DNA of 18,823 nt from JAPHTQ01 sp051747405 (GCA_051747405.1 JBNJGC010000032.1:1-18823), one strand, 5' to 3'. Shown: positions 1 to 8,455, counted from the stretch's first letter. Numbers and translations are program-made. The notes: generated from the letters alone by a model not told the origin.

Positions 1-1
1 G

Positions 2-1279
2 CTGCGCGCCGACTCACTGGCTCTGCTGTTCCTCAGCCTCTCGGCGGTGCTCTGGTTGGTGACCACCATCTACGCCATCGGCTATCTGGAGGGGGCGCCC
101 CACCGGAGCCGTTTTTTCGGTTTCTTCAGCCTCTGCGTCTCCGCCACGGCCGGGGTGGCGCTGGCGGGCAACCTGCTGACCTTTCTACTCTTTTTCGAAC
201 TGCTCACGCTGACCACCTGGCCTCTGGTGGTGCATCGGGGTACTGACAAGGCGCTTCGTGCCGGTTCGGTCTACCTGGCCTATACCCTGGCCGGCGGTGC
301 TCTGCTGCTGTTGGGGACGGTCTGGCTCTACACTCTGTTGGGGCCGGTGGTGTTCGTGCCGGGCGGGGTGGCGGACCCGTCCGGGGTGATGAGCGAGGCC
401 ACCTGGCGAGGGGTTGCTGCACTGCTGTTGCTGGGTGTCGGGGTGAAAGCGGCGCTGGTGCCGCTGCACGGCTGGTTGCCGCGGGCGATGGTGGCCCCGG
501 CGCCGGTCAGTGCGCTGCTGCACGCGGTGGCGGTGGTCAAGGCGGGAGCCTTCGGTATCGTGCGCATTCTCTACGATGTGATTGGGATCGAGCGGGCGGT
601 GGCGCTGGGCATCGCCCCGCTGCTCGCCGCGCTGGCGGCACTGACGATCATCTGGGGCTCGCTGCGCGCGCTGGGGCAGGACGATCTCAAAAAACGCCTC
701 GCCTTCTCTACCGTCAGCCAGGTCTCCTATATCACCCTGGGTGTGGCGATGGCCGGGCCGTTGGCGCTGATCGGCGGGCTGGTGCATCTGGTGCATCAGG
801 GGTTGATGAAGATCACCCTCTTCTTCTGCGCCGGTAATCTGGCCGAGACGCTGGGGGTGCACACGATCTCGGAGATGGACGGTGTAGGGCGGCGCATGCC
901 CCTGACCATGTTCGCCTTCACCCTGGGGGCGCTGGGGATGATCGGGCTGCCGCCGATGGCCGGCTTTGTCAGTAAGTGGTATCTGGGGTTGGGTGCGATG
1001 GAGGCGGGACAGGGGGGTTGGGTCGCGGTGTTGGCGCTGAGCAGTGTGCTTAATGCCGCCTATTTTCTGCCACTGCTGCACCGTGTCTGGTTGCGTGCGC
1101 CGTCAGCCGAGGCGCAGCGCCCGTCGCGGTTTGCCAGTCGGCATGAAACCTCGCTGGCCCTGCTGCTGCCGACGCTATTCGTGGCGCTGGCGGCACTCCT
1201 GACCGGGCTCTTTGCCGGGCTGGCGAGCAGCCCGTTGGGCTGGGCGGAGTTTATCGTCAGGCGGGAGTACTTCCGATGA
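2..1279 (+). CDS. Proton-pumping antiporter subunit, NuoM/NuoN/MrpD-like (5' truncated)
   Basis: Membrane subunit of the Proton_antipo_M family, which carries protons or Na+ in complex I, Mrp antiporters and membrane hydrogenases. The frame is open from base 2, so the true start lies upstream; GTG at 47 is only an internal codon. Numbering from that GTG, the classic family features are visible: the TM5 glutamate E51 in FFELLTLTTWPL, lysine K134 in GVKAALVPLHGWLP, K165 in AVVKAG, K255 in HQGLMKITLFF and K310 in AGFVSKWYLG. These form the charged central axis of the half-channels. Most of the sequence is hydrophobic helix. The stop overlaps the next start in an ATGA motif (1276-1279), so the two genes are translationally coupled. 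The exact complex (Mrp-type antiporter, complex-I-like or hydrogenase-linked) cannot be decided from two subunits. No quinone- or flavin-site subunit is in view. Confidence 0.9.
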   Translation: MRADSLALLFLSLSAVLWLVTTIYAIGYLEGAPHRSRFFGFFSLCVSATAGVALAGNLLTFLLFFELLTLTTWPLVVHRGTDKALRAGSVYLAYTLAGGALLLLGTVWLYTLLGPVVFVPGGVADPSGVMSEATWRGVAALLLLGVGVKAALVPLHGWLPRAMVAPAPVSALLHAVAVVKAGAFGIVRILYDVIGIERAVALGIAPLLAALAALTIIWGSLRALGQDDLKKRLAFSTVSQVSYITLGVAMAGPLALIGGLVHLVHQGLMKITLFFCAGNLAETLGVHTISEMDGVGRRMPLTMFAFTLGALGMIGLPPMAGFVSKWYLGLGAMEAGQGGWVAVLALSSVLNAAYFLPLLHRVWLRAPSAEAQRPSRFASRHETSLALLLPTLFVALAALLTGLFAGLASSPLGWAEFIVRREYFR

Positions 1280-2901
1280 GTGTGCTGCTGTCAGCAACCC
1301 TGCTCGTGCCGCTACTGCTGGCGCTGGTGCCGGGGCTGCGCTGTGGCGGGCGGACTCTGGCAACCCTGCTACCGTTGGCTGCGCTGCCGGCGCTGTTGAG
1401 CGCGGTGTGGCTGCCCTCGGGCAGCCGGCTCGATTGGCCCGGCGTGTTGCTGGGTTTGAGTCTGGAGCTGGACGGGATCGGGCGGGTCTTTCTGCTGCTC
1501 TCGGCGCTGCTGTGGTTGGCGGCGAGCCTCTATGCCCGTGACAGCCTGCGCGGCGACCCCGGGGCCAAACGCTTCAGTCTGTTCTGGTTGCTGGCGATGG
1601 CGGGCAATTTCGGCCTGGTGTTGGCGGCGGACGCGGTGGGGTTCTATCTCTTTTTCACCCTCATGAGTTTCGCCTCCTGGCCCTTGATTCTGCACAGCGG
1701 CAGGGCGCAGGCGCGCCAGGCCGGTTGGGTCTATCTGCTGATGGTGGTGTTGGGGGAGGGGCTGGTGCTGGCCGGGATGTTGTTGGCGGTGGGGGCCGCC
1801 AATGGGGTGGCGGAGTTGGCGCTGGTGCGTGTGGCGCTGGTGGATGCGTCGTGGCAGGGGGTGACCGTCGCCCTGCTGTTGGCCGGCTTTGGCGTCAAGG
1901 CGGGCCTGTTGGGGCTGCATGTTTGGTTGCCGCTGGCCCACACCGCGGCGCCGGTAGCCGCCAGTGCGGTGCTCAGCGGGGCGATGATCAAGGCGGGGCT
2001 GTTGGGGTGGATGCGCTTTCTGCCGCTGGGCGAAACGGCGCTGGCGGCGGGGCCGTGGCTGCTGGGTCTGGGGCTGGCCGGGGCGCTGTTGGCCGTGTTC
2101 TACGGCCTTGCCCAACGCGACAGTAAGGCGGTGCTGGCCTACTCCTCGGTCAGCCATATGGGGCTTCTCAGTGCGCTGGTGGGGCTGGCCTTGTGGCAGC
2201 CGGAGTTGTGGGCGGTGCTGTCGCCGGTGTTGCTGCTCTATGCGCTGCACCACGCACTGACCAAAGGGGCGCTGTTTCTCGGTGTGGGATTGGTTCGCGG
2301 CGGGAGCGCGATGTTTCTGTTGCCGATAATGGGGCTGCTCTGTCTGAGTCTGGCCGGGGCGCCGCTCACTGGCGGCGGGGTGGCCAAGAGCGCGCTGAAG
2401 GCGGCGCTGGCGCAGCAGCCGGCATGGTTGGGTTGGGTGCTGACCCTGGTGGCGGCAGCCACGGCGCTGCTGCTGGGGCAGTTTATGCTGCGGCTGTGGC
2501 AGGAGCGGGGGGCCGCCGCAGGTTCACCACCGGCGGCGTTGGCGGGCTGGGCGGTGCTGCTGCCGGGGGGGCTCGCTGGGGGCGGGTTGGCAGCGTTTTG
2601 GCTGCTGGATGGGGCGCCGGAAGTGGCGCTGTGGAGTCTGCTCTGGCCGCTGCTTCTGGCGCTGCCGCTGCTTGGCGCGCTGTGGCGTTACCCCTTGCCG
2701 CCCTGGCCCAACGGTGATCTGGCCGCCTGGGCGCTGGCCGCGCGACAGTGGTGGCTGAGGCCGCTGCGTCTGCCGTTGTGGCATCTGCCGCTTTGGCAGG
2801 GGTGGCGTCGCGGGGTGCCACTGCCCACGGGGGAGCCGCTGGCCGGTGTCTGGCTGGGGCTTATTGGTCTGCTGCTCTATCTGGCGGTAGAGCTTTGGTA
2901 G
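1276..2901 (+). CDS. Second proton-pumping antiporter subunit, NuoM/NuoN/MrpD-like, lacking the TM5 glutamate
   Basis: A 541-residue paralogue of the preceding gene, overlapping it by four bases (ATGA). Family lysines are retained: K208 in GFGVKAGLLGLHVWLP, K239 in AMIKAGLLGW, K284 in DSKAVLAYSSVSHMG, K330 in HHALTKGALFL and K371 in GGGVAKSALKAAL. By alignment with the first subunit, the TM5 glutamate (FFELL) is replaced by threonine T128 (FFTLM). A new glutamate, E161, sits in the next helix where the first subunit has glycine. The C-terminal 120 residues hold further helices and a basic, tryptophan-rich segment ending in a last helix. Pairs of D-like subunits at the end of Mrp-type clusters are known in proteobacteria. 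I infer that this gene ends such an operon, because the next gene is on the other strand. Confidence 0.88.
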   Translation: MSVLLSATLLVPLLLALVPGLRCGGRTLATLLPLAALPALLSAVWLPSGSRLDWPGVLLGLSLELDGIGRVFLLLSALLWLAASLYARDSLRGDPGAKRFSLFWLLAMAGNFGLVLAADAVGFYLFFTLMSFASWPLILHSGRAQARQAGWVYLLMVVLGEGLVLAGMLLAVGAANGVAELALVRVALVDASWQGVTVALLLAGFGVKAGLLGLHVWLPLAHTAAPVAASAVLSGAMIKAGLLGWMRFLPLGETALAAGPWLLGLGLAGALLAVFYGLAQRDSKAVLAYSSVSHMGLLSALVGLALWQPELWAVLSPVLLLYALHHALTKGALFLGVGLVRGGSAMFLLPIMGLLCLSLAGAPLTGGGVAKSALKAALAQQPAWLGWVLTLVAAATALLLGQFMLRLWQERGAAAGSPPAALAGWAVLLPGGLAGGGLAAFWLLDGAPEVALWSLLWPLLLALPLLGALWRYPLPPWPNGDLAAWALAARQWWLRPLRLPLWHLPLWQGWRRGVPLPTGEPLAGVWLGLIGLLLYLAVELW

Positions 2902-2923
2902 CGGTAGGAGAGGGGCAGGAGGA

Positions 2924-2945
2924 GGGCGTAACATAAGTCACGCCC
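2924..2945. terminator. Small hairpin just after the antiporter operon
   Basis: GGGCGT (2924-2929) pairs with ACGCCC (2940-2945) across a 10-base loop, 23 bases after the stop of the second antiporter gene. There is no T-run, so it is at best a weak or Rho-assisted end for the operon. Confidence 0.3.
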
Positions 2946-3037
2946 TGAGTACGGCTTGCACCGGACGTGGAGAAATATGAGGTTGCCCTGAGCAGAGGCG
3001 GGGGTGGTGTGTACTCGGCGCGCCTGTTGCCGCGGGG

Positions 3038-3065
3038 CCCCTGACCACCCTCTGATGGTCAGGGG
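3038..3065. terminator. 10-bp hairpin between convergent genes
   Basis: CCCCTGACCA (3038-3047) is perfectly complementary to TGGTCAGGGG (3056-3065), with an 8-base loop. It lies 6 bases beyond the stop of the chemoreceptor gene and also downstream of the antiporter operon, so it could end transcription from either side. No T-run follows on either strand, so it is not a textbook intrinsic terminator. The rest of the 170-base gap holds only the small hairpin at 2924-2945 and a short sequence recurring at 11472. Confidence 0.5.
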
Positions 3066-3071
3066 GATGGC

Positions 3072-5048
3072 TTAAAGTTTGAACTGGCCGACCATCTGAC
3101 GCAGCTCCTCGCCCAGCTTGCTCAGTTCGGTGCTGGAGGAGGCGGTCTGTTCGGCCCCGGCGGCGGTCTGCTCCGAGACCCCTTGAATGTTGCTCACATT
3201 GCGGTTGATCTCATCGGAGGTGGTCGACTGCTGCTCGGCGGCGCTGGCGATCTGGGTGTTCATCTCCAGAATCGTCCCGACCGCGCGGCTGATGCTATCG
3301 AGCGCCTGGTCGGCCTCCTCGGCCTGATCCACCGTAGCGGTGGCCAGCTCGCGGCTGGTCTCCATCGCGCCGACCGCTTGTTGGGCCCCGCTTTGCAGTG
3401 CCGCGATCAGCTCTTCGATCTCGGTGGTGGAGTCCTGAGTGCGCTGGGCCAGGGTGCGTACCTCATCGGCCACCACGGCAAAGCCGCGTCCCTGCTCGCC
3501 GGCACGGGCCGCCTCGATGGCGGCGTTGAGGGCCAGCAGGTTGGTCTGCTCGGCGATGCCCTTGATCACATCCAGCACGGTGCTGATGTTTTCGCTGTCG
3601 CCGCGCAGCTTGCCGATGACGTCGGCGGAGTTCTGCACCTCGCGGGCGAGGTTGCCGATGGAGCTGATGGTCGATTTGACCACGGCGTTGCCCTTTTCGG
3701 TTTCGCCGTTGGCCTCATTGGCGGCGCTGGAGGCCTCCTCGGCGCTGCGGGCCACCTCACGCACGGTGGCGTCCATTTCGTTCATGGCGGTGGCCACCTG
3801 TTCGGTCTCGGCCCCCTGCTGCTGAACCCCGGCGCTGGTCTGCTCGGTCACGGCGGAGAGCTCTTCGGCGGCGGTGGCGACCTGGTCGGTGGAGGCGGCG
3901 ATGTGGCCTATGATGCCGTGGAGCTTCTCCACGAAGGCGTTGAAGTTGTCACCCAGCTCACCGATCTCGTCGCGGCTATTGACCGTCACGCGCTTGGTCA
4001 GGTCCCCTTCGCCCTCGGCGATGTCGCGCAGCATGGCGTTGGTCTGGCGGATGGGGGTGACGATGCCGCGGGAGACCAGCAAGGTGATCGCCAGGCCGGC
4101 GATGGCGGCGATGAGGGTGAGGCCGATGATGACACCGCTGGTGGTGTCGATGACACCCTCGACGACCTCGCCCTGCTCTTTGAGTGAGGCGAAGACGCTC
4201 TGTTGCAGGTCGGTCGCATCCTGTGCCATCACCGGACCGCGTTTGTCGAGGATGTTCTCAACACCGTTGTTGCGCGCCACGATTGCCTGTTCGACTTCGG
4301 CGAAGCCCTTTTGGTAGTCGTCCATCGCCTCCTGGGCTGCGACGGTCAGGCGACGGTACTCGGGGTTTTGTATGTACGAGAGCATCACCTCAAGTGACTC
4401 CTGGGTTTGGCGCAACTCCTCGTTTGCCCGCTGCCGCAGGGTTTTGTCGTTGTCCACCAGGTAACGAAAGACGTAGAGACGTGCCAGCAGCAGGTGCCGC
4501 TGCGCAATACTGGCCTGGAGTGCGGAGTCGGCATCGCCGCTGCCGAAAGCGGTCTCCATGATCTCGGAGAGGCTCTTTTCAACGACCGGCCCCTTGACGT
4601 TGAGCACGTTCTCCACCAGCTCATTGCGCTTGCGCATGTTGGTGACCACCACATCGTGGAAGGTGCGGGTGTACTCATTGTTGAAGGCCTCGATCTCTTT
4701 GATGAGCGCCACCCGATCCGGATGGCCGATATCGGTGTGTGCCCTCTGCAGCAGCTGTGAAAACCCCTGCTCGGCCTGGTCGAAGTCGGCGATGGCCTGC
4801 TCGCCGCCACCTTGCAAGTAGTCCTTGACCACCAGGCGTTTGCGGTAGACCTGGCGCATCATATCCGAGGCGGTGCCGGAGTCCGGCGCCAGGTCCTGGG
4901 TGATCCCGGTCACCTCGGTGTTGATCTCACCAAGGTTGGAGTAGGTGACACCACCGATGATCAGCATCAGCAGCAGGAAAACAGCCGGAGCAATCAGGGT
5001 CTTTACCCCGATTTTGAGGTTACGGAACTGCTGGAACAGGGCGTCCAT
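3072..5048 (-). CDS. Methyl-accepting chemotaxis protein with long helical (HBM-like) periplasmic sensor
   Basis: Inner-membrane chemoreceptor of 658 residues. Order of parts: TM1 about 17-36; periplasmic sensor about 38-303; TM2 about 305-326; HAMP about 327-380, containing the GEGDLTKRV segment; then a cytoplasmic signalling coiled coil to the C-terminus. The highly conserved hairpin tip is at about 497-535 (GIAEQTNLLALNAAIEAARA, then GRGFAVVADEVRTLA). The sensor is about 265 residues and almost all helical, with two similar halves. This length and make-up suit a helical bimodular (HBM) domain, a class that includes receptors for organic acids, but the ligand cannot be read off. There is no C-terminal NWETF-like CheR tether. 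The start at 5048 is supported by GGAGAG just upstream. The gene appears to be transcribed alone; no sigma-28 promoter was recognised in the 119-base gap upstream. No che genes are in the window. Confidence 0.93.
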   Translation of the reverse strand: MDALFQQFRNLKIGVKTLIAPAVFLLLMLIIGGVTYSNLGEINTEVTGITQDLAPDSGTASDMMRQVYRKRLVVKDYLQGGGEQAIADFDQAEQGFSQLLQRAHTDIGHPDRVALIKEIEAFNNEYTRTFHDVVVTNMRKRNELVENVLNVKGPVVEKSLSEIMETAFGSGDADSALQASIAQRHLLLARLYVFRYLVDNDKTLRQRANEELRQTQESLEVMLSYIQNPEYRRLTVAAQEAMDDYQKGFAEVEQAIVARNNGVENILDKRGPVMAQDATDLQQSVFASLKEQGEVVEGVIDTTSGVIIGLTLIAAIAGLAITLLVSRGIVTPIRQTNAMLRDIAEGEGDLTKRVTVNSRDEIGELGDNFNAFVEKLHGIIGHIAASTDQVATAAEELSAVTEQTSAGVQQQGAETEQVATAMNEMDATVREVARSAEEASSAANEANGETEKGNAVVKSTISSIGNLAREVQNSADVIGKLRGDSENISTVLDVIKGIAEQTNLLALNAAIEAARAGEQGRGFAVVADEVRTLAQRTQDSTTEIEELIAALQSGAQQAVGAMETSRELATATVDQAEEADQALDSISRAVGTILEMNTQIASAAEQQSTTSDEINRNVSNIQGVSEQTAAGAEQTASSSTELSKLGEELRQMVGQFKL

Positions 5049-5167
5049 GGTTCTCTCCTTTGGGTCTCGTTACATCTCTCACAGCGAAATTGCCATGGTG
5101 TAACAGTAGGGACCGAGGCGCCCCGGCGGTATGGGAGTTTCCGGCTCTCTTTTTGTCGGTGTATGGA

Positions 5168-5941
5168 CTACAGGGGGGAGGGGACTGTCTGCGCTCGCCG
5201 CGACAGCCATGCGGTAAGCAGTGCGCAGAGGGCTAGGGTGTAGACTACGGTGGCGCCGGCGGGCAGATCCAGCAGCGCCGCCAGGGCAAGCCCCAGGGCG
5301 TAGCCGAGGAGGCCGACGAGATAGCCCACGGCGGTGGCGTAGCGGGGCTGTCGGCGTACCGCCAGTGCCGGGAGGATCAGGGTGGCGAAGACCAGATAGA
5401 CTCCCACCAGCTGGACCGAAGCGGTAATGCTGAGGGCGAACAGCAGATAGAACGGTAACGAGGAGCGGTGACGACGCAGCGCCACCATCGCCCCCAGCAC
5501 CGGAACGTAGAGCAGCGCCACGGGGAGCAGCTGCTCGTAGCCGACCCATAGCACCTGTCCCACCAGCAACTCCTTGAGGTGTTCGCCGCCGTGGGGGTTG
5601 CTCGCCAGCAGCAGAATGCCGCCGCTGGAGGCGAGCACGAAGAGGCTGCCGATGAGCGCCTCCTGGATCTCCGGCCAGCGTTTTTCGCTCTGGTGCAGCA
5701 GGACGGCGCCGAGCAGCGCCGAGGCGAGCGCCACCGCCTGCACCTGCCAGCCGCCCGGTTCCCAGTCGAAACTGTGGGCGGCGATGAGGCCCAGCCCGGC
5801 GATCTGCGCCAGGGCCAGATCAAGGAAGATGATCCCCCGCGCCAGTACCCGGCGCCCCAGCGGTACGTGGGTGGATACCACCAACAGCCCGGCGACAAAG
5901 GCCGGGCCGAGGATGGTGAGATCCAGCGCCTCCCAGTTCAT
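5168..5941 (-). CDS. znuB: Zinc/manganese-type ABC transporter permease, ZnuB-like
   Basis: A 257-residue polytopic inner-membrane protein of the ABC-3 metal permease family (ZnuB/MntB/AztB). The N-terminal region holds the family signature FLDLALAQIAGLG (about residues 39-51), which typically lies before the loop that docks the ATPase. About seven or eight hydrophobic helices follow, with a short basic tail. It would move zinc (or manganese) across the inner membrane with the binding protein encoded just upstream. The start codon overlaps the stop of that gene by four bases (5938-5941), so the two are coupled. No ATP-binding subunit follows: the next gene downstream is a chemoreceptor. The permease would need an ATPase encoded elsewhere. 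Confidence 0.87.
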   Translation of the reverse strand: MNWEALDLTILGPAFVAGLLVVSTHVPLGRRVLARGIIFLDLALAQIAGLGLIAAHSFDWEPGGWQVQAVALASALLGAVLLHQSEKRWPEIQEALIGSLFVLASSGGILLLASNPHGGEHLKELLVGQVLWVGYEQLLPVALLYVPVLGAMVALRRHRSSLPFYLLFALSITASVQLVGVYLVFATLILPALAVRRQPRYATAVGYLVGLLGYALGLALAALLDLPAGATVVYTLALCALLTAWLSRRAQTVPSPL

Positions 5942-6834
5942 CGCAGCGCTGCGAGCAGCTTGTCGAGGGTGTCGTCGAACAGGCCGACAAGATCACCGGC
6001 CCGCTCACTGCCGCCCACGGTATAGGGCAGGGCCACCACTGGGATACCGCTCATCTGCGACAGCCGTCGCGCCGCCCGGTCGCTCTGGTAGGCGGTGTGG
6101 AGGATCGCCGCAGCCGGCTCCCGGCCCAGCTCGCGCTTGAGTCCGGCCAGGTGACCGACGCTGGTGGGCAGCCCCGGCTTGGGCTCAAGTGTGCCCGCCT
6201 CGTTAATGCCCAGCCAGTCGAACAGGTAGACCCAGTCCTTGTGGTGGACCACAAAGCGCGCGCCCTTGAGCGGGACGGCCTGCTGCTCCCAGCGGGCGAT
6301 GGCCGCTTGCCAGCGCTGGGCAAAATCGCTGTGGCGCTGGCGATACCAGTCGGCCTGCTTCGGGTCGAGCTCGGCCAGCCGTTCGGCCAGTGCCTCGGCG
6401 ATGCTGGCGATGCGGTGCGGGTCGAGATGGACGTGCGGGTTGCCCGCGGCGTGCACGTCGCCCTCGCTGCGGTCCAGTTCGGTGGGCACCTCCAGTCGCT
6501 CGACGAAAGTCGAGGCCTCGAAGTGGCCGGGCCGCCCCGGCAACACCGCCGGGTTACGCGCCTGGCGCAGCAGCATCGGCAACCAGCCCACCTCCAGCTC
6601 GGCACCGCTGCAGACCACCAGATCGGCGCGGCGCACCTTGGCGATCAGGCTGGGGCGGGCCTGGATGTGGTGCGGGTCCTGCCGGGCGGTGGTGGCGCTG
6701 TAGACCGATACCTTGTCGCCGCCCAACTCCTCGGCCAGTGCAGCCCACTCAGGTTCGCAGGCGAACACATCGAGGCCGGCCGCCGCCGGGGAGGCGGCGG
6801 CCAGCAGGGTGATGAGTGTGAGAATCCGTTTCAT
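5938..6834 (-). CDS. znuA: Periplasmic zinc-binding protein of an ABC transporter, ZnuA-like
   Basis: A 298-residue cluster A-I (ZnuA/TroA-like) metal-binding protein. It has a signal peptide (about residues 1-19, ending SPAAAG) and is expected in the periplasm. Candidate metal ligands are visible in the order known for the family: H55/H56 in QDPHHIQARPS, H134/H136 in GNPHVHLDPH and H197/H198 in FVVHHKDW. The usual late acidic ligand is not seen; that region reads VVALPYTVGG (about 266-275). The His-rich loop of classical ZnuA proteins is also missing. Zinc is the most likely substrate given the neighbours (His-rich outer-membrane barrel, small CxxC protein), but manganese cannot be excluded. 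It starts 9 bases after the upstream gene ends and overlaps the permease, so it is in the middle of one operon. Confidence 0.88.
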   Translation of the reverse strand: MKRILTLITLLAAASPAAAGLDVFACEPEWAALAEELGGDKVSVYSATTARQDPHHIQARPSLIAKVRRADLVVCSGAELEVGWLPMLLRQARNPAVLPGRPGHFEASTFVERLEVPTELDRSEGDVHAAGNPHVHLDPHRIASIAEALAERLAELDPKQADWYRQRHSDFAQRWQAAIARWEQQAVPLKGARFVVHHKDWVYLFDWLGINEAGTLEPKPGLPTSVGHLAGLKRELGREPAAAILHTAYQSDRAARRLSQMSGIPVVALPYTVGGSERAGDLVGLFDDTLDKLLAALR

Positions 6835-6843
6835 AACACCTCC

Positions 6844-8067
6844 TTAAAATTGGTGTGCGCCGTGGGCACCGATGCTCATTACGTATTGCAGGGTGACGAT
6901 GGTGTCGCTCTCCTCGTAGGAGTCGTCCTGTGCCACCTGCAGACGGATGCGGCTGTACTCGCTGCGCGAGTAGTCGAGCATTACGGTGGTGCGGCTCGGG
7001 TCGTGCCCCTCGGTATCCAGCCCGGTCTCGTGGGCGAACTCCTCGGCGTCGATGCCGGTGAGTGCGTAGTCGCTCAGTTTGTTGTCCGCCTCCAGCTGGT
7101 CGTAGCGCAGGCCGACGCGCCAGCGCGGCATGAACTGGTAGACCGCCTGGGCGTACCAGCCTGTCTGCTCGCCATCGAGTGCTGCGCTGCCTGATTCGGT
7201 ATCGTGGGCGAACTCTACCTCGCCCTTTTCGTTGCGCACAAAATACTCAGCCTGGAAGGTAAGGTTCTGTCCCGTGGAGTTGCCATTGGGAGCCCACTTC
7301 CAGACGAAGTCGATGCCGGAGACATCGCTGTCGCCGCTGTAGTGGATGTGGGCTGTTTCGCCGCCGTGGGCGTGACCACCGCCGCTTTCGCGCTCCTCCA
7401 CATCGGCCTGCCAGCGGGAGAGACCCAGTTGCCAGGCGTGGCCGACGCCGACATCGCCGCCGATCTTCACAAAGGCGACCGCGGCGCCGGCGCCGTCGTT
7501 GGCACTGCCGCCGGCAGGGAACTGTGCGCCGCGGGTCGCCTCGACGCCCAGCTTGAGATAGCTGGCGGTGGGGGCGACCCAACTTAGCTGCACACCGTCA
7601 TCGCGCAGCGCGCCGCCGAACAGCCCCTGGTAGACCAGCGGCGCATCGGCAAAGTCCCAGCTGTGGGGGTGTTGGCTGTTGAGGTAGCCGATGCCGGAGA
7701 AGAAGCGGCCGGCCTTTACCGCCGCACCGCCGCCGAGCCCCAGGGTCTCGATAAAGGCCTCCTCCAGCTCCACCTCGGTCTCGCCGTCGTGGTCGGCGAT
7801 CACGGTGGTCATCTTGCCGTAGTACATATCGTCGATATTGGCGCTCATCACCAGCTCGTTGTGGCCGAGCAGGAAGCCCTTGCCGCCGCGACCGGCCTCG
7901 CCGCCGAGCATGAAGCCGGGCAGTTCGTACTCGCTGTCGTTGTCGTAGCTCTGGTAACGGCCATCGAGGATCAGGCTGATATCGGGGTTGAACTCGCCGG
8001 CGGCGTGGGTGGTGCTGACGAACAGGCTGGCCGCAACGGCCAGCGCTAACGGGGATTGCTTGAACAT
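6844..8067 (-). CDS. Outer-membrane beta-barrel protein of a zinc-uptake operon
   Basis: A 407-residue predicted outer-membrane barrel. The start at 8067 is chosen because GGAG lies at the right distance and the signal peptide begins there (MFKQSPLALAV, cleavage near STTHA-AG); the upstream in-frame ATG at 8085 has no ribosome site. The mature protein shows alternating polar/aromatic strands, glycine-rich turns and a terminal phenylalanine (GAHQF), typical of BAM substrates. A loop at about residues 231-246 is rich in histidine (GGGHAHGGETAHIHY), suggesting metal capture. There is no TonB box or plug domain that I can see, so it is more like a porin or receptor-independent barrel than a TonB-dependent receptor. 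Its position 9 bases before the ZnuA-like gene makes zinc entry through the outer membrane the natural guess. Related proteins occur beside zinc transporters, but I cannot name a characterised homologue. Confidence 0.78.
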   Translation of the reverse strand: MFKQSPLALAVAASLFVSTTHAAGEFNPDISLILDGRYQSYDNDSEYELPGFMLGGEAGRGGKGFLLGHNELVMSANIDDMYYGKMTTVIADHDGETEVELEEAFIETLGLGGGAAVKAGRFFSGIGYLNSQHPHSWDFADAPLVYQGLFGGALRDDGVQLSWVAPTASYLKLGVEATRGAQFPAGGSANDGAGAAVAFVKIGGDVGVGHAWQLGLSRWQADVEERESGGGHAHGGETAHIHYSGDSDVSGIDFVWKWAPNGNSTGQNLTFQAEYFVRNEKGEVEFAHDTESGSAALDGEQTGWYAQAVYQFMPRWRVGLRYDQLEADNKLSDYALTGIDAEEFAHETGLDTEGHDPSRTTVMLDYSRSEYSRIRLQVAQDDSYEESDTIVTLQYVMSIGAHGAHQF

Positions 8068-8145
8068 GTTTTTCTCCAAACGCATGGGTGCGGCGCACCT
8101 CGGGTGCCTCCGCAGATGGGAATAGTCAACAAAGTCGGGTTGCGA

Positions 8146-8424
8146 TTAGAGAGAGGCGGGTGGGGCGCGGGTGGCGTAGTGGCGCGGTGTGAGCACGACG
8201 TAGCCCACGCTGGCGTGGCGCAACGGCGTGTCGCTGCCGTGGATGGACGGGAGTCTCTGCGTGGCCGGTGAGGCGGCAGCGTGGCCGGCGGCGCTGATGC
8301 AGATCTCGCACACCGTACCGTCATGGCCCTGAGGCGAATCATGGTCGTGATAGGCGTGCGCCGCCAACCCCCACTGGGTGAGCAGGGTGATCACAGCCAG
8401 CAGTGTCAGTAGTGTTCGGCGCAT
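8146..8424 (-). CDS. Small secreted CxxC/His protein, probable zinc-uptake accessory (zinc chaperone-like, DUF2946-like)
   Basis: A 92-residue protein. The start at 8424 is preferred over the longer frame from 8484, because the protein from here begins with a clean signal peptide (MRRTLLTLLAVITLL, cleavage near AAHA-YH) and the good promoter at 8456-8484 would overlap the longer version. The mature part opens with H26, H28 and H34, then C39-E-I-C42 and H48: a plausible His/Cys metal site in the periplasm. It ends TRAPPASL; a C-terminal RAPP motif is recalled from small proteins beside znu genes, annotated as zinc chaperones or DUF2946. It is the first gene of the zinc operon, 78 bases before the outer-membrane barrel gene. 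The Shine-Dalgarno sequence is weak (CAGG). Function is inferred from composition and neighbourhood. Confidence 0.7.
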   Translation of the reverse strand: MRRTLLTLLAVITLLTQWGLAAHAYHDHDSPQGHDGTVCEICISAAGHAAASPATQRLPSIHGSDTPLRHASVGYVVLTPRHYATRAPPASL

Positions 8425-8455
8425 CAAGCCTGATGTTGGTATGGAAAGAGGGGTG

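Noticed and set aside
1369..2253. Open frame of 294 codons on the minus strand in the second antiporter gene
   Set aside because: Its product is dominated by Gln, Arg, Pro and His, the usual reverse-strand reading of Leu/Ala/Gly-rich membrane genes.
3183..4187. Long open frame (334 codons) on the plus strand inside the chemoreceptor
   Set aside because: It is the antisense shadow of a high-GC gene, rich in Gly/Ala/Asp with no domain, and the opposite strand encodes a clear chemoreceptor.
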